Assembly: GCA_963613665.1 (NCBI GenBank)
Contig: CAVEAL010000009.1
Coordinates: 22,159-86,158, forward strand
Reading direction: 5' to 3'
Length of the DNA stretch: 64,000 nt
Source of the DNA: F23-B02 sp963613665
GTDB taxonomy: Bacteria; Bacillota; Clostridia; Oscillospirales; Oscillospiraceae
Each line of letters starts with the position of its first letter. Positions within the stretch are counted from its first letter, which is position 1. The notes beneath the pieces were generated by a model. It did not search any database, was not told the DNA's origin, and was given only the letters and a program-made list of their open reading frames with translations. The position numbers and the translations under genes are program-made. Below, one piece after another: positions 36,788 to 45,674 of this stretch.

Positions 36788-36996
36788 CAGGCGTCACCTC
36801 CTGTCTGCGCATCTACCCATTGGCGGAACTTTTCTTTGGGTACCACGATGCGGCTGCCGATCCGCAGCGCGGGGAAGCCATCTTCGTGCATGAGTTCGTA
36901 GGCGCTGGAGATGGACACGCCCAGCACCTGCGCCACCGTGTTCGCATTGAGAAACAGCGGCAGCTGGTCATAGTTGGTGAATGTGGATTCTTGCAT
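36787..36996 (-). CDS. Excisionase-like DNA-binding protein (HTH_17/MerR-type)
   Basis: The 69-residue protein has FLNANTVAQVLGVSISSAYELMHEDGFPALRIGSRIVVPKEKFRQWVD, the standard excisionase-family helix-turn-helix plus wing. It probably directs the integrase towards excision. AGGAGG precedes the ATG. It is first in the minus-strand operon running to the mob genes. Confidence 0.88.
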   Translation of the reverse strand: MQESTFTNYDQLPLFLNANTVAQVLGVSISSAYELMHEDGFPALRIGSRIVVPKEKFRQWVDAQTGGDA

Positions 36997-37041
36997 TGGA
37001 TTCCTCCTTTATAATTTTTTGTTGAGAGTTGCAAGCAAAAA

Positions 37042-37064
37042 GCTCCCACTGAAAAAGTGGGAGC
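37042..37064 (-). terminator. Terminator-like hairpin upstream of the excisionase gene
   Basis: Arms GCTCCCACT / AGTGGGAGC, followed on the minus strand by TTTTTGC, 45 nt before the excisionase start codon and between it and the divergent polymerase gene. As nothing on the minus strand needs ending here, it may be a leader attenuator for the excision-mobilisation operon. Confidence 0.6.
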
Positions 37065-37074
37065 AGTATCCATA

Positions 37075-37102
37075 TTGCAAATTTGGAACCTCATGATAGA
37101 AT
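37075..37102 (+). promoter_or_regulatory. Sigma-A-like promoter of the RNA-polymerase-like gene
   Basis: TTGCAA (37075-37080), 16 bp, TAGAAT (37097-37102), then AGGAGGTGA at 37111 and the ATG at 37125. The gene can therefore be started by the host RNA polymerase. Confidence 0.65.
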
Positions 37103-37124
37103 AGAAGCATCAGGAGGTGAGCCG

Positions 37125-40100
37125 ATGCCGCTGGTAAAATACAGAATCTATGAACTGTCCGCCAGAACCGTGATCAGTTACGGCAGAGAGCAGGACGGTG
37201 CATACACCTTCCGTCTCAGCGCCGCTGAGACAGAGAAATGCAAATCACTTTCCGCACCTCACGAGCAGGACGATAACGCACTATTCTATCAGATCATGTG
37301 CGTGCTGCACGGCGACACCTTCACCGGAGCACCCGGCAGGCAGATGGTGACTGACCTCTCGGGCATCATTTTCTATATGGACTTCTCCGGCATCTTCGAC
37401 CGGAGCGCTGCCAGAAAAAAGCACCTGATCCGGCAGGAGAAGACCAAGGCCCTGTTCCATCCCGAGGGCGTGAGCCTTGATTTTGGCTCCGGCCCGCATC
37501 GCTACCTCGCCTTTGAGCGTTCGGGCAGCATGAGCCGGCAGGCGCGGCTGTCCTTCATCCGAGAGGATTTTTACGATGCCGTGCGCCGCCGCATCATGAT
37601 GGATATGACTATCGGAGACTGTCAGCTCAGCAAGCTCTACGCCTACAACGGCCTGATGCTGTCCAGCGGCATCCGCATTGACGGCATCCGCATTGACGGC
37701 ATCGGCATTGACCGGCCCCACCGGGTGGTGGTCGTTGACAATCCGGTACGAACGCCCCCGCCCACAGAGGTGATCACGGTGGAGGACGACGGGACGCAGA
37801 CCAGCACCCGCAAATATCACCGGGTGGAGATGATGGCCGATGTCGAGGTCACCTACTTCGACGGCGAGGGGCTGATCTCCAAACAATATGCCCGCCTTGT
37901 TGACGAGAAGCTGTGCGGGAAGAAAGTCCATACCTCGTTTCAGATCCGTATGCCGTATGTGAAGGGCATGCTGCACGAGGTGGACTTCAAGGATTATCTT
38001 GACCGCAGCGGCGCAGACACCATCACCGATCTGTGGGGCGTGCAGCATCCGATTCAGAAGGTCGATATCATCCTCACGAAGAGTATGTTCAAGGGCTGCG
38101 GCTGGCTGAACGGGAGCGGCATGAGCTGGGAAGACTACTGGGCGGTGTTCCGCAAGTACCGCCATGCGCTGTATATCACAAATGTCAGCAAGGAAAAGCC
38201 GGAGCGGACGACAGAACTGAACTATCAGTTTTTGAATACGGTGTCTCTCAAGGCGGATGAGTTCCGCCCCGCCGATCTGCCGGACGGCTGGGATCACAGC
38301 CCGGAGGAAGACCCGCGAAATTGGCTCACCAAGCAGACGGAGCTGGCGTATTACAGCTTCTGCGCCGATGAATCGTTTCGGCAGAATTATTTTCTGGAGA
38401 AGTTTGAACGGGTCAGTTGGTGGGAACGGCATCAGGGCAAGGACCATATCCTTGCCGCCGTGCTAAAAAAGAATCCGCGCCTCATCAACGAACCGGTCTA
38501 TGCCAAGCGACTGGAGGATGAAGCCGATAAAATCGTGGAGCAGTACGCCGTCGGCCGGTTGATCGTAGCGGGAGACAATCGGTATCTCTCCGGGGATCTG
38601 CTGGATTTTCTGAACTGCCTGCCCGTTACAAGAGCCGGGGCAAGCAAAAAGACGAACGACTTTATCGATTTTCGCTGGGTGCAGGAGTTAAACCATCAGA
38701 ATTTCTTTGCTCCGGGCGCGGCTTACCAATCCGGTCATGTCTGCACACTACTGCGCAATCCGCACATTGCCCGGAATGAAGAGATACAGCTTTATCCTCT
38801 TGAAGACAGAAAAAACCTATACGATCAATATCTCAGCCATCTGACGGATGTTGTTATGGTTGGTTACACTTCACTCGCCGCAGAGCGTTTGGGCGGAGCC
38901 GACTACGACGGCGACATGATCAAGACGATCAGCGATCCCATTTTGAACGAATGCGTGGAGCGAAACATCCATCATGATCCTCCGCGGCCGCGGAGCGTAT
39001 TTTCCCGGTCGCACAACCTGCCGCTGCTGATGATCCCCACAGCCCAGCCACAGATCCGCAATACCGATGACTGGGAGGCCCGCTTTGAAACGGTCCGCAG
39101 CACCTTCTCCTCCCGCGTCGGTCAAATTTGTAATGCCGCGCTGGACCGCAGCATCATTGCCTACAACGAAAACTCCGATGCTGAGGAGCGGGAGCGCTGC
39201 CGGGAGGAGACGGAGACATTGGCCATCCTCACCGGACTGGAGATCGACTCAGCCAAGAGCGGCATCCGCCCTGATCTGGATGAGTACCTGGCCCATAAGA
39301 CCGTCAAGCGCAGCGACTTCCTCAAATATAAAACGCTGGTAGAGGAAATGGAGACCCGGCGTGCCTGGTATGAGCCAACCCATGCGGCCAAGGTAAAGGC
39401 GTTTTTCAAGAAGGTGGATTGGAGCAAGGTGGACTCCAATGTGGAGCGCCTGCCTTATCTGGCACAACAGCTGAAAAAGAACACGCCGCGCATCAAGGCA
39501 AGGCCCGCCAAAGACGAGGAGTTGTTTTCCTTCGCCCGGCAGCCGGACTGGAAGGAACAGCTGAACTCCGATACGCTGGCGGCAGTGGATGCGCTGCTGC
39601 GGGATTATGACGCCTGCCTCTCACGCATCCGGGCCTGCTGCGTTCCGGTGAAGGAGAAAAAGCGGAAGAGCGATGTGGAGCGCATTCTGTATGCCAGAGG
39701 GCAGGAGGATGCATACGATTCAGACGAGCTATACGCCCTGTTCGGCAGTCTGCCGCTGGAAAAGGTATCTGCTCTGCGGCAGGCCATTCGGGAGCAGGCT
39801 TGGCACCTCATGGACGAGGATGCACGGGAGCGTTTCCTGCGGGAATGGCTGCCGGAGTTTGAAGATATATACAATCTGCTGACCGATTTCCGCTTCGGCG
39901 GCTACCGCATCCTCGGAGACATCGTCTGTGATATGGAGGACGAGAACACCGGCAGGGAGAAAAAGCAGCTGTTCCGCGAAAGCGACTCGAAAGCCTTCAC
40001 CGCCATGATGAGGGCCTTTGCGGACAAGTCCGTCTCTCGGAGCTATCGTGACGCAGTGACGACCAAGTGCCGGGAGCTTCTGACCGCCATTGTAAGACCG

Positions 40101-40205
40101 ACTTTGGCTGTGCGCTATGTGGTAGCCCTCGGCAGGCGTGACCTGCTGTGGGATCTGCTGCCGGAGCACATCGAGAAAAATGTTCTGGAGGTGCGGGATG
40201 ATTAA
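37125..40205 (+). CDS. Putative single-subunit RNA polymerase of the QDE-1/YonO (two double-psi-barrel) superfamily
   Basis: The 1026-residue protein has no recombinase, helicase or ATPase motif. Residues 591-597 read GADYDGD, the DxDGD metal-binding loop (D593, D595, D597) that defines the catalytic barrel of cellular RdRPs, multi-subunit RNAPs and phage YonO. Ahead lie conserved-looking lysines in MPYVKGML (K280) and TKSMFKGCGW (K319, K323), the expected place and type of the first barrel's basic residues. Established knowledge: YonO-like enzymes are DNA-dependent RNA polymerases and QDE-1 copies RNA; template here is unknown. A 15 bp triplet repeat encodes GIRID-GIRID-GIGID (182-196). Start set by AGGAGGTGA. 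The next gene overlaps by 8 nt. Confidence 0.7.
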   Translation: MPLVKYRIYELSARTVISYGREQDGAYTFRLSAAETEKCKSLSAPHEQDDNALFYQIMCVLHGDTFTGAPGRQMVTDLSGIIFYMDFSGIFDRSAARKKHLIRQEKTKALFHPEGVSLDFGSGPHRYLAFERSGSMSRQARLSFIREDFYDAVRRRIMMDMTIGDCQLSKLYAYNGLMLSSGIRIDGIRIDGIGIDRPHRVVVVDNPVRTPPPTEVITVEDDGTQTSTRKYHRVEMMADVEVTYFDGEGLISKQYARLVDEKLCGKKVHTSFQIRMPYVKGMLHEVDFKDYLDRSGADTITDLWGVQHPIQKVDIILTKSMFKGCGWLNGSGMSWEDYWAVFRKYRHALYITNVSKEKPERTTELNYQFLNTVSLKADEFRPADLPDGWDHSPEEDPRNWLTKQTELAYYSFCADESFRQNYFLEKFERVSWWERHQGKDHILAAVLKKNPRLINEPVYAKRLEDEADKIVEQYAVGRLIVAGDNRYLSGDLLDFLNCLPVTRAGASKKTNDFIDFRWVQELNHQNFFAPGAAYQSGHVCTLLRNPHIARNEEIQLYPLEDRKNLYDQYLSHLTDVVMVGYTSLAAERLGGADYDGDMIKTISDPILNECVERNIHHDPPRPRSVFSRSHNLPLLMIPTAQPQIRNTDDWEARFETVRSTFSSRVGQICNAALDRSIIAYNENSDAEERERCREETETLAILTGLEIDSAKSGIRPDLDEYLAHKTVKRSDFLKYKTLVEEMETRRAWYEPTHAAKVKAFFKKVDWSKVDSNVERLPYLAQQLKKNTPRIKARPAKDEELFSFARQPDWKEQLNSDTLAAVDALLRDYDACLSRIRACCVPVKEKKRKSDVERILYARGQEDAYDSDELYALFGSLPLEKVSALRQAIREQAWHLMDEDARERFLREWLPEFEDIYNLLTDFRFGGYRILGDIVCDMEDENTGREKKQLFRESDSKAFTAMMRAFADKSVSRSYRDAVTTKCRELLTAIVRPTLAVRYVVALGRRDLLWDLLPEHIEKNVLEVRDD

Positions 40206-41067
40206 CGAATGGGAGGAATTCTGCGCGTATACCGGAACGGTTTCCTATACCGCCAGCAAGAAGAGCGATACGACATGGCTGGGCCGATTCACCTTTGCCA
40301 CGATTCTGGAGTTTGAGGGGATGGCTCGGATCTTGACCGTTCTGGCCCGCGGGTATCTGTTCCACGGTAAAGACGGCGCAGTCATTTTGGGTGATCCGCA
40401 TAGTCGGATCGACTATGCCCGCCGTGCGCTCTGCGCCTGGTGCAGTGTACCGGAGGATGGGAAGCGTGCGCCGGACAAAGAATGGCAACTCCAAACGGAC
40501 TTTTCGGAGCTGCATGCGGAGTTCCCGGAGCTGGTGGATGCGGACGGGACCGGCTGGTTCCTCCGCCATGTCCTCCGCGCCGCAGACTTCATACTGACGC
40601 ACCCGGAAAAGGTGCGCAGCACCTCGCTCAAGTATGCGGAGGTCATTCAGTCAAAGTTTGCCGCCGCATGGCGAAGCAAAGTCATGCAGTACCAGATCCC
40701 AATTTTTGCGCCCCAAACCAAGGGTGCCTGGACGCTGCGCTTTGATGATGTCCTTGCCGACGCGCTGGAGTTTGGCCCGCTGCGCAGAGAGGGGCCGGAG
40801 CTGCCGCCTGAACTGACAGAGAAAGTGAAATCGGCATTTCCGAAGGAAATTCCATCCGAGGTTGTCTGTACGCTGATCCGCTATTACCTCGCCAACCGAC
40901 AGGATGATTGCGAATGGGTGGTCCTGCCGGTGGCAAACTTTGACGCCTATTTCGGGGACACCAGCTTTAGCAAGAAGTATCTGCCCAAGATCCCGGCGGA
41001 GATCGTGGAGCGGAGCAATGCCTTCGGCATCAGCCGGTATCGGGTCACGGAAGAATATCTGCCATAG
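40198..41067 (+). CDS. Unrecognised partner of the polymerase-like protein
   Basis: The ATG at 40198 lies inside the end of the polymerase gene (ATGATTAA overlap of 8 nt) with GGAGGTGCGGG before it, so the two are translationally coupled. 289 residues, soluble, no signal or membrane segments, no Cys-cluster and no motif I recognise. Coupling and shared terminator suggest the two proteins act together, for example as a polymerase accessory or template-handling factor; that is inference only. Confidence 0.7.
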   Translation: MINEWEEFCAYTGTVSYTASKKSDTTWLGRFTFATILEFEGMARILTVLARGYLFHGKDGAVILGDPHSRIDYARRALCAWCSVPEDGKRAPDKEWQLQTDFSELHAEFPELVDADGTGWFLRHVLRAADFILTHPEKVRSTSLKYAEVIQSKFAAAWRSKVMQYQIPIFAPQTKGAWTLRFDDVLADALEFGPLRREGPELPPELTEKVKSAFPKEIPSEVVCTLIRYYLANRQDDCEWVVLPVANFDAYFGDTSFSKKYLPKIPAEIVERSNAFGISRYRVTEEYLP

Positions 41068-41074
41068 GATACAG

Positions 41075-41117
41075 ACAGCGGGGCAAGCCTTTACGGCCTG
41101 TCCCGCTGTTTCTTCTG
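41075..41117 (+). terminator. Terminator of the polymerase operon
   Basis: Arms ACAGCGGG / CCCGCTGT with an inner GCC / GGC pairing and a following TTTCTTCT run, 8 nt after the stop of the partner gene. Confidence 0.85.
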
Positions 41118-41180
41118 TCTGAATATTGAAAATATTTTCCTTGTCTATGGCGGCGCAGCCGCTGAGCTGCTTCCTATGAT

Positions 41181-41354
41181 TTACTCGTCATCATCAGGCC
41201 ACGACGAGATCATGTGAATATCGCCGGTGTCCATATCCATCGCCATGTGATCGCCCATGCGCATCATGAGATCCCCATTGGAGTCCATCGCCATGCTGTC
41301 AGAAATGCTCACGGCGAAGTCACCGTCATCGTAGTCGAAAAAGTGCTTTGACAT
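41181..41354 (-). CDS. Small acidic Met/Asp-rich protein
   Basis: From the ATG at 41354 (AGAGGT upstream) 57 residues: MSKHFFDYDDGDFAVSIS then repeated MAMD motifs (DSMAMDS, DHMAMDMDTGD) ending DDDE. No known function. Strongly negative and repetitive; similar small genes are common in Firmicutes mobile elements by my recollection. Confidence 0.65.
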   Translation of the reverse strand: MSKHFFDYDDGDFAVSISDSMAMDSNGDLMMRMGDHMAMDMDTGDIHMISSWPDDDE

Positions 41355-41372
41355 ACCGTACACCTCTAATTT

Positions 41373-41594
41373 TTAATCATCGTATTCCGGATAGTCCGGT
41401 GCCCACAGGGGCATCCAATGTGCTTTGTTTCTGCGGTTTGCATTGTGAGTTTTCTGGTGCGTTCTGTGGTTTGGATTCATCTGATTGGCACGATTGTCAG
41501 CGTCAGCTCGATATGCCTTGTTATTGGGATTATGCAGATTTGCCCAGTGATCCAGTTGTTCTTTGGTATGTGTTTTTCCTGATACCTTTCCCAT
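41373..41594 (-). CDS. Small polar hypothetical protein
   Basis: From the ATG at 41594 (AAAGGAGG 7 nt upstream) 73 residues, very rich in Asn, His and Lys (HTKEQLDHWANLHNPNNKAY), ending YPEYDD. It lies 18 nt before the acidic protein gene, so one transcript is likely. Function unknown. Confidence 0.65.
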   Translation of the reverse strand: MGKVSGKTHTKEQLDHWANLHNPNNKAYRADADNRANQMNPNHRTHQKTHNANRRNKAHWMPLWAPDYPEYDD

Positions 41595-41621
41595 AATTGG
41601 CCTCCTTTCTGAGCCGAAAAA

Positions 41622-41651
41622 AGTCCACGCACTTTGCTTCGTGCGTGGACT
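41622..41651 (-). terminator. Terminator-like leader hairpin upstream of the small-protein operon
   Basis: Perfect arms AGTCCACGCAC / GTGCGTGGACT then TTTTTTCGG on the minus strand, 28 nt before the ATG at 41594. It either ends read-through from the restriction genes or acts as an attenuator. Confidence 0.65.
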
Positions 41652-42080
41652 GCGATCATCCGGAAGACCGCTTTGCACGCAACAAAACAAAGCCGATGAA
41701 AGAACACTTTCTTCGGTTCGATTTTGTGGTGCAAAGCATCGAAACAACAGGGGGACAACGACAGTCAACCAGCAAACTGCTTTCTCAATTCCATAATGAG
41801 AATTTGATTGGAATCGATAGTTTCGAGGATTTACTCATTTGTCTGCAAAATTGTCTATGTCTCTGCCGTTCAATATGATTCGTACTCTCATGCTACGAAC
41901 GATTAAAGTTCAGGACAGTCCAACAATTTAGCGCTATTATGATAACATGAATGGGAAGCGAATGCAATGGGAAACTGCAAATTTTACCCCACGTCCAATT
42001 TTGTGTCTATCAAGTGAATCCGCTGTGAAAGCCGTCCTGACCTAAAAGTCAGGACGGCTTTCACACTTTAGAAATCAGTT
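41652..42080. other. Intergenic region without recognised gene; hairpin at 42026-42063
   Basis: No credible coding frame. The only clear structure is a perfect 16 bp stem (arms TGAAAGCCGTCCTGAC / GTCAGGACGGCTTTCA, loop CTAAAA) just beyond the hsdR stop, probably an RNA 3' end or terminator for that gene. Confidence 0.6.
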
Positions 42081-45000
42081 TCAACCCGCATACTTTTTGA
42101 AGTTCTCAGCTTGTTCCAGAACCTCCTTATAAACATCATCAATAGTAACAGGCGGATAATCAAACTCGTCTAATAGCAAAATGAGGTCAACTTGCAGATT
42201 TGCCTTAATATCATCGCGTGTAGACCAGTCGGTGTACTTAGCTTTGTCATCGACAATAATCTTAATCCTCTTAGAGAGTTCAATCATCTTATCGTCCGGG
42301 TACTCAAACTCGTACTTTTTTGCTACTGCTTTGAGAATGTCATAAAAGGCTTTTTCCTCATAGTCAATTCCCATGCCCTTGAAGGAGTCTTTTTCCATCT
42401 TGAGTTCTTCAAGGAGCTTCGCAAGCTGCTCCGCCACATCGTCAAGGACTTCGTTAGCGAAAGCCTCATCACGACGGCGATTATTGTACTCATCAACAAC
42501 ACGTTTGAGACGGTCCGAGAACTCCATGCCCATAATGCGGTTGACTTTTTTATACTCATCAATCGCTTGAGAAAGAAGCCGCTGCAATACCTTTATCTTC
42601 GTGTTTGGAAGCTGAATTGCATTGATCTTATCCAGATACTCGTCACTGAAAATGTCAACAGAGATATGCTTTCCAGTTTCAAACAGTTCCTCTATTCCAT
42701 CCGATTGAATTGCACCTTCAAGCAGCTCACGGACGCGGGCATTCATTTGTGAAATGTCAGGGGCATCACCCTTTGTGAGTTTGAAAAGAATCGAACGCAC
42801 AGCACAGTAGAAGTGCAGATAGTCCTTCTCTTTATCAGAAATTGCGTCACTGGAGCTGCATAGATTGAACGCTTGCTTCATGCGCTTAACCGCAGCCATA
42901 AAGCGCGTTTCCAAATCTTCCGTGAGCTGGACATACTCAACAGCACGATTGAGACAAGCAAGCTGCTCTTTCGGTGAGCCATTGAAGTAATCCGTGCTAT
43001 TGAAATTGTGGAACATCTGCGCCAAAACATCAAGCTGGTCCTTGACAATCGTGACAGACTGTTCGACACCTTCAAACTCATCGCTCTCAAAGTTGGTGTA
43101 CTTCTTTAGGGCGAGATTCATGTTTTTCTTGATACCGATATAGTCCACAATTAAGCCCTTGTCCTTGCCGGTATAGACGCGGTTGACGCGGGAGATCGTC
43201 TGAATAAGGGTATGCTGCTGGATTGGCTTGTCGATGTAAATTGTGTCAAGTGCCGGTACATCAAAGCCGGTCAGCCACATATCAACGACAATTGCAATTT
43301 TGAAGTTGGATTTTACATTCTTAAATTGACGGTCAAACTCCTTGCGATCATCCTTCGTTCCCAGCATTTCATAAAGCTCAGGCTCATCATCTTTATTTCG
43401 TGTCATGATGAGCTTGATCTTCTCAATCGGTTTGAGTTCCTTTTTCTCTTTTTCTGTCAACTCAACCCCGTCAGGGCAGACCTTTTTCTCTGCCCATTCC
43501 GGTCTCATCCCGACAATGATCTGATAAAAGGCGTATGCTATTTTGCGATTGGAGCAGACAAACATTGCTTTTCCTGCAACGGTAGCTCCTTCGGCAACGC
43601 GGGTCTCATAGTGGTTAATGAAGTCTTCTGCAACCGCATGAAGTCGGTCAGGATCACCGATGATCGCATCAATATGAGCAACCGCTTTCTGGCTTTCCTC
43701 AATCTGATGCTCATTTGCGCCTTCAACAGCACAACGGTCATAATAATCTTCAATTTCTCGAACCTTTGCCTGATCAAGCGTGACCCGTGCAGCGCGTCCG
43801 TCGTAGACAAGATTGACTGTGATACCGTCTTTGACCGCCTCTGTCATTGTATAGGCATCGACAACCGGACCGAAGACTTCAATCGTGCCATCTACGGGCG
43901 TACCGGTAAAACCGACATAGGTTGCGTTTGGGAGAGAGTCATGCAGGTATTTTGCAAATCCATAGGTTCGCTCTACACCTTCAGCAGTGACCTTGACTTT
44001 CTGATCAAGGTTTATCTGGCTACGGTGCGCCTCATCGGATATACAGATTACATTTGCCCTATCCGTCAGAAGCTCCAAATCCTCGGTAAACTTCTGGATG
44101 GTGGTCATGTACACGCCGCCGCTTGTTCTGCCTTGAAGTTCCTGACGCAGTTTTTCGCGGGAGTCAATGCTCACAACGGTTTCGTCACCAATGTACTTTT
44201 TGGATGCTACAAACTGTTTCGAGAGCTGGTCATCCAAATCAGTTCGGTCGGTAATAATCAGGATTGTAGGGCTATGGAAGAAGGTACTCTTCATAAGCAT
44301 TCTTGTGAGGAAGAGCATAGTATAGCTTTTTCCGCAGCCTGTCGCGCCGAAGTATGTGCCGCCTTTACCGTCCCCCTCCGGTCTGAGATGTGCCTTAATA
44401 TTCTCAAATAGCTTGACCGCAGCAAAATACTGCGGATAGCGGCAAACGATCTTGATGTCTTTATCCGAGCTATCAGGGAAATAGACAAAATCCTTGATAA
44501 CCGCTAAGAGGCGTTCCTTTCGGAACAGCCCGCTCACCATAGTTACAAGGGAATTGATGCCGTCCAATTCCTTATCATCAGCCTCAATCTTTCTCCACGC
44601 ATAGAAGAAGTCATACGGTGAGAAGAAGGAGCCGTATTTATTGTTTGCACCATCGCTTATGACGATGAAGGCGTTATACTTGAAGAGTTCAGGAATATCA
44701 CGGCGATAACGCACGGTGAGCTGAGTATAGGCGTCCATGATCGTTGTGTTTTCTTTGACTGCGCTCTTGAACTCAAGCACAACAACTGGAATGCCGTTGA
44801 TGAATACAATCCCGTCCGGTATGCGTAGCTGGTTGTTGATGCCTTCAATTTCAAATTGGTTGACGATCTTGAACACGTTTTTCTCTGGCTCATCAAAGTC
44901 AATCAACTCAATGTAAAGGTCTTTCTTTGTGTGATCTTCGCGGTTGAAGATGAAGCCGTCACAAACCATTTTGCAGACTGCTTTGTTTGCTTCGTAGATC

Positions 45001-45221
45001 GTGCCGGAAATAGACCTCAGGCGAAGGATAATGCTATCAACTTCGCTTGGGGTAAGTCCCTCTGAGGCATATCTGTTCAGGAGGTGCTTCCGCAGATCGT
45101 CGATAAGCAGAACCTCAGAGCGTTCACGGTGGATCTGCTCACCATTCAAATAGATATATCCTTCGTCCTGAAATAGCTCCATGATGGACATTTCAAGAGA
45201 ATGCTCATTGAAGTTCGCCAT
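42081..45221 (-). CDS. hsdR: Type I restriction enzyme, R subunit
   Basis: The 1046-residue motor-nuclease cleaves DNA after translocation. N-terminal nuclease: RIPDG...VVVLEFKS gives D136, E150 and K152 of the PD-ExK site. SF2 helicase: Walker A GATGCGKS (292-299), DEAH as SDEAHRSQ (near 388), motif III VGFTGTP. C-terminal helical part contacts HsdM. It is the last gene of the R-M locus. Confidence 0.95.
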   Translation of the reverse strand: MANFNEHSLEMSIMELFQDEGYIYLNGEQIHRERSEVLLIDDLRKHLLNRYASEGLTPSEVDSIILRLRSISGTIYEANKAVCKMVCDGFIFNREDHTKKDLYIELIDFDEPEKNVFKIVNQFEIEGINNQLRIPDGIVFINGIPVVVLEFKSAVKENTTIMDAYTQLTVRYRRDIPELFKYNAFIVISDGANNKYGSFFSPYDFFYAWRKIEADDKELDGINSLVTMVSGLFRKERLLAVIKDFVYFPDSSDKDIKIVCRYPQYFAAVKLFENIKAHLRPEGDGKGGTYFGATGCGKSYTMLFLTRMLMKSTFFHSPTILIITDRTDLDDQLSKQFVASKKYIGDETVVSIDSREKLRQELQGRTSGGVYMTTIQKFTEDLELLTDRANVICISDEAHRSQINLDQKVKVTAEGVERTYGFAKYLHDSLPNATYVGFTGTPVDGTIEVFGPVVDAYTMTEAVKDGITVNLVYDGRAARVTLDQAKVREIEDYYDRCAVEGANEHQIEESQKAVAHIDAIIGDPDRLHAVAEDFINHYETRVAEGATVAGKAMFVCSNRKIAYAFYQIIVGMRPEWAEKKVCPDGVELTEKEKKELKPIEKIKLIMTRNKDDEPELYEMLGTKDDRKEFDRQFKNVKSNFKIAIVVDMWLTGFDVPALDTIYIDKPIQQHTLIQTISRVNRVYTGKDKGLIVDYIGIKKNMNLALKKYTNFESDEFEGVEQSVTIVKDQLDVLAQMFHNFNSTDYFNGSPKEQLACLNRAVEYVQLTEDLETRFMAAVKRMKQAFNLCSSSDAISDKEKDYLHFYCAVRSILFKLTKGDAPDISQMNARVRELLEGAIQSDGIEELFETGKHISVDIFSDEYLDKINAIQLPNTKIKVLQRLLSQAIDEYKKVNRIMGMEFSDRLKRVVDEYNNRRRDEAFANEVLDDVAEQLAKLLEELKMEKDSFKGMGIDYEEKAFYDILKAVAKKYEFEYPDDKMIELSKRIKIIVDDKAKYTDWSTRDDIKANLQVDLILLLDEFDYPPVTIDDVYKEVLEQAENFKKYAG

Positions 45222-45233
45222 TTTCTTTTCCCC

Positions 45234-45647
45234 CTAACTGTATCGTCTTTTTTTCCGCGTATCGGTACACTTGGATTTGAGAAAATCAATCCATTCCTCC
45301 CATTCCGCGTTTGAAGCATCAATTATATCTTCTTCATATTGGTCTAAGACGCTCACCAAAGCAGGAAGGACAGAGACCTGCTCCTTGTTGAGCCAAAGCT
45401 CCGGCAACTTATGCGCACAGTCTAAGTCGGCATTTATCAATTCAATGCTGTCGCAGATGGACTTATGAATGACTGTGGGACTTGCGCTGTCAGCCCATTC
45501 TCCCGGAAGTGCATAACGGTAGTAACCCATCAATGCCCAAGCCATTTCCCACTTGAAATAACCAACATACTCTGTTCCCAAGCCAAAGAACGATTTCCAC
45601 TTCACGGATAGAGCTTGTGCGCACTTGTATAGATTCATCTTATCCAT
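45234..45647 (-). CDS. Hypothetical protein inside the type I R-M locus
   Basis: 137 residues, Trp-rich (YFKWEMAWALMGYYRYALPGEW), no family recognised. AGGAGAACG upstream; the ribosome site abuts inversion site S1. It sits between hsdS and hsdR with short gaps, so it is part of the operon; a regulatory or anti-restriction role is possible but not shown. Confidence 0.65.
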   Translation of the reverse strand: MDKMNLYKCAQALSVKWKSFFGLGTEYVGYFKWEMAWALMGYYRYALPGEWADSASPTVIHKSICDSIELINADLDCAHKLPELWLNKEQVSVLPALVSVLDQYEEDIIDASNAEWEEWIDFLKSKCTDTRKKRRYS

Positions 45648-45661
45648 AATCGTTCTCCTGT

Positions 45662-45674
45662 AAATGATAATTTA
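45662..45674 (+). repeat. Inversion site S1 (AAATGATAATTTA)
   Basis: Covers the stop codon of the complete hsdS gene. Shares TCCTGT upstream with S3 and GCGGCTTA downstream with S4. It is in inverted orientation to S2, so it and S2 bound the second TRD of this gene. Confidence 0.75.

Noticed and set aside
43212..44411. 399-codon plus-strand frame inside hsdR
   Set aside because: Antisense to the helicase domain; no ribosome site or known motif.
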